From positions 52,541,675 to 52,605,674 of the forward strand of contig CM077162.1 in NCBI GenBank assembly GCA_039583875.1: DNA of 64,000 nucleotides, written 5' to 3'. The translations under genes were made by a program, and so were the position numbers. This DNA comes from Platanthera guangdongensis. Its lineage: Eukaryota > Streptophyta > Magnoliopsida > Asparagales > Orchidaceae. Shown here one piece after another: positions 63,796 to 64,000 of this stretch (position 1 is its first letter; each line of letters opens with the position of its first letter). The notes beneath the pieces were generated by a model. The model had not been told where the DNA came from and did not search any database. It saw nothing but the letters and a program-made list of their open reading frames with translations.

Positions 63796-64000
63796 TGTTG
63801 AATTTTCCAGATCTTAAAATGAGCAGGGGTTATCTCAACTACCAAGTTAGATACATGCAACAACAAGAGTATTTATTGATAACAACAGTATTCTTATAAG
63901 CCGATACATACATGGCGAGACATGATTTGTCAAAATAACTAGAGGGAAAACAAAACAAAATTACAAGGCAAACAGACCGCGCAGACTGAATAAGTAGTCG
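63796..64000 (-). repeat. 5' LTR of copy B, inner 205 bp only
   Basis: Matches 59895-60100 with scattered substitutions; cut by the window edge. Confidence 0.92.

Larger units (their letters stand above)
59895..64000 (-). mobile_element. Internally deleted, RT-less Copia, copy B (runs past window)
   Basis: 3' LTR at 59895-61507 and start of the 5' LTR at 63796, with a degenerate primer site TAGTATCAAAGGC (63783-63795) between. Coding order and deletions equal copy A: short gag, knuckle, no protease, integrase, Ser/Gly linker, jump to the RNase H tail. Many stops and frame changes make it older than copy A. Its outer 3' LTR terminus reads CG rather than CA at 61507. Confidence 0.9.

Overview
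The window is repeat-rich nuclear DNA from a flowering plant. This is inferred from plant LTR-retrotransposon lineages (a Sirevirus-type Copia, Copia elements with initiator-tRNA-Met primer sites, a chromovirus Gypsy and a Tat-type Gypsy with a second RNase H), from plant-like GT/AG introns, and from one defensin-like host gene. I cannot name the species. No rRNA, tRNA, CRISPR array or bacterial operon was seen. About 90% of the window is LTR retrotransposon, and most of the order of insertion can be read from target-site duplications (TSDs).

Layout. (1) 1-2536 is the start of a minus-strand Sirevirus-like Copia: the first 30 codons of gag, its primer-binding site and a 2.3-kb 5' LTR. It lies inside (2) a decayed minus-strand chromovirus, with pol and gag at 2537-7012 and its 5' LTR from about 7.4 kb to 9776. 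That LTR is split by (3) a complete plus-strand Tat-type Gypsy at 9777-23915 (LTRs 728 bp each, TSD CCCAA). The Tat element has a 108-bp tandem array downstream of pol and two antisense, apparently intron-containing genes. The chromovirus LTR ends at 23952 inside (4) an older LTR fragment (23953-25003) made largely of ~90-bp tandem repeats. (5) 25417-38487 is a complete plus-strand Sirevirus (TSD AAGGT) with gag, pol and a third ORF that has its own TATA box and its own copy of the LTR palindrome cluster. (6) 38627-50575 is a complete minus-strand Copia (TSD ATTAT). Its gag is split by (7) a young nested plus-strand Copia, 43363-48229 (TSD CCTTC), which has an unbroken 1070-codon pol and no gag. 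(8) 50873-55610 and (9) 59895-beyond 64000 are two copies of an internally deleted Copia relative of element 6. Both lack protease, RT and most of RNase H, with the same deletion junctions.

The only convincing host gene is a two-exon defensin-like (DEFL) peptide gene on the minus strand at 55757-56329, 146 bp from the edge of element 8. A fold-back element lies upstream of its promoter (56730-57283), and two LTR-like fragments follow (57323-59894).

How parts may work together (inference). Element 6-type elements could supply the enzymes for the RT-less family (8, 9). The nested element 7 would need Gag from elsewhere. Every LTR family here carries its own dense, short, CpG-containing and usually palindromic word (for example GTGTCGACAC in the Sirevirus). 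In the Sirevirus that word cluster is repeated upstream of an internal TATA box, which suggests a reused promoter module.
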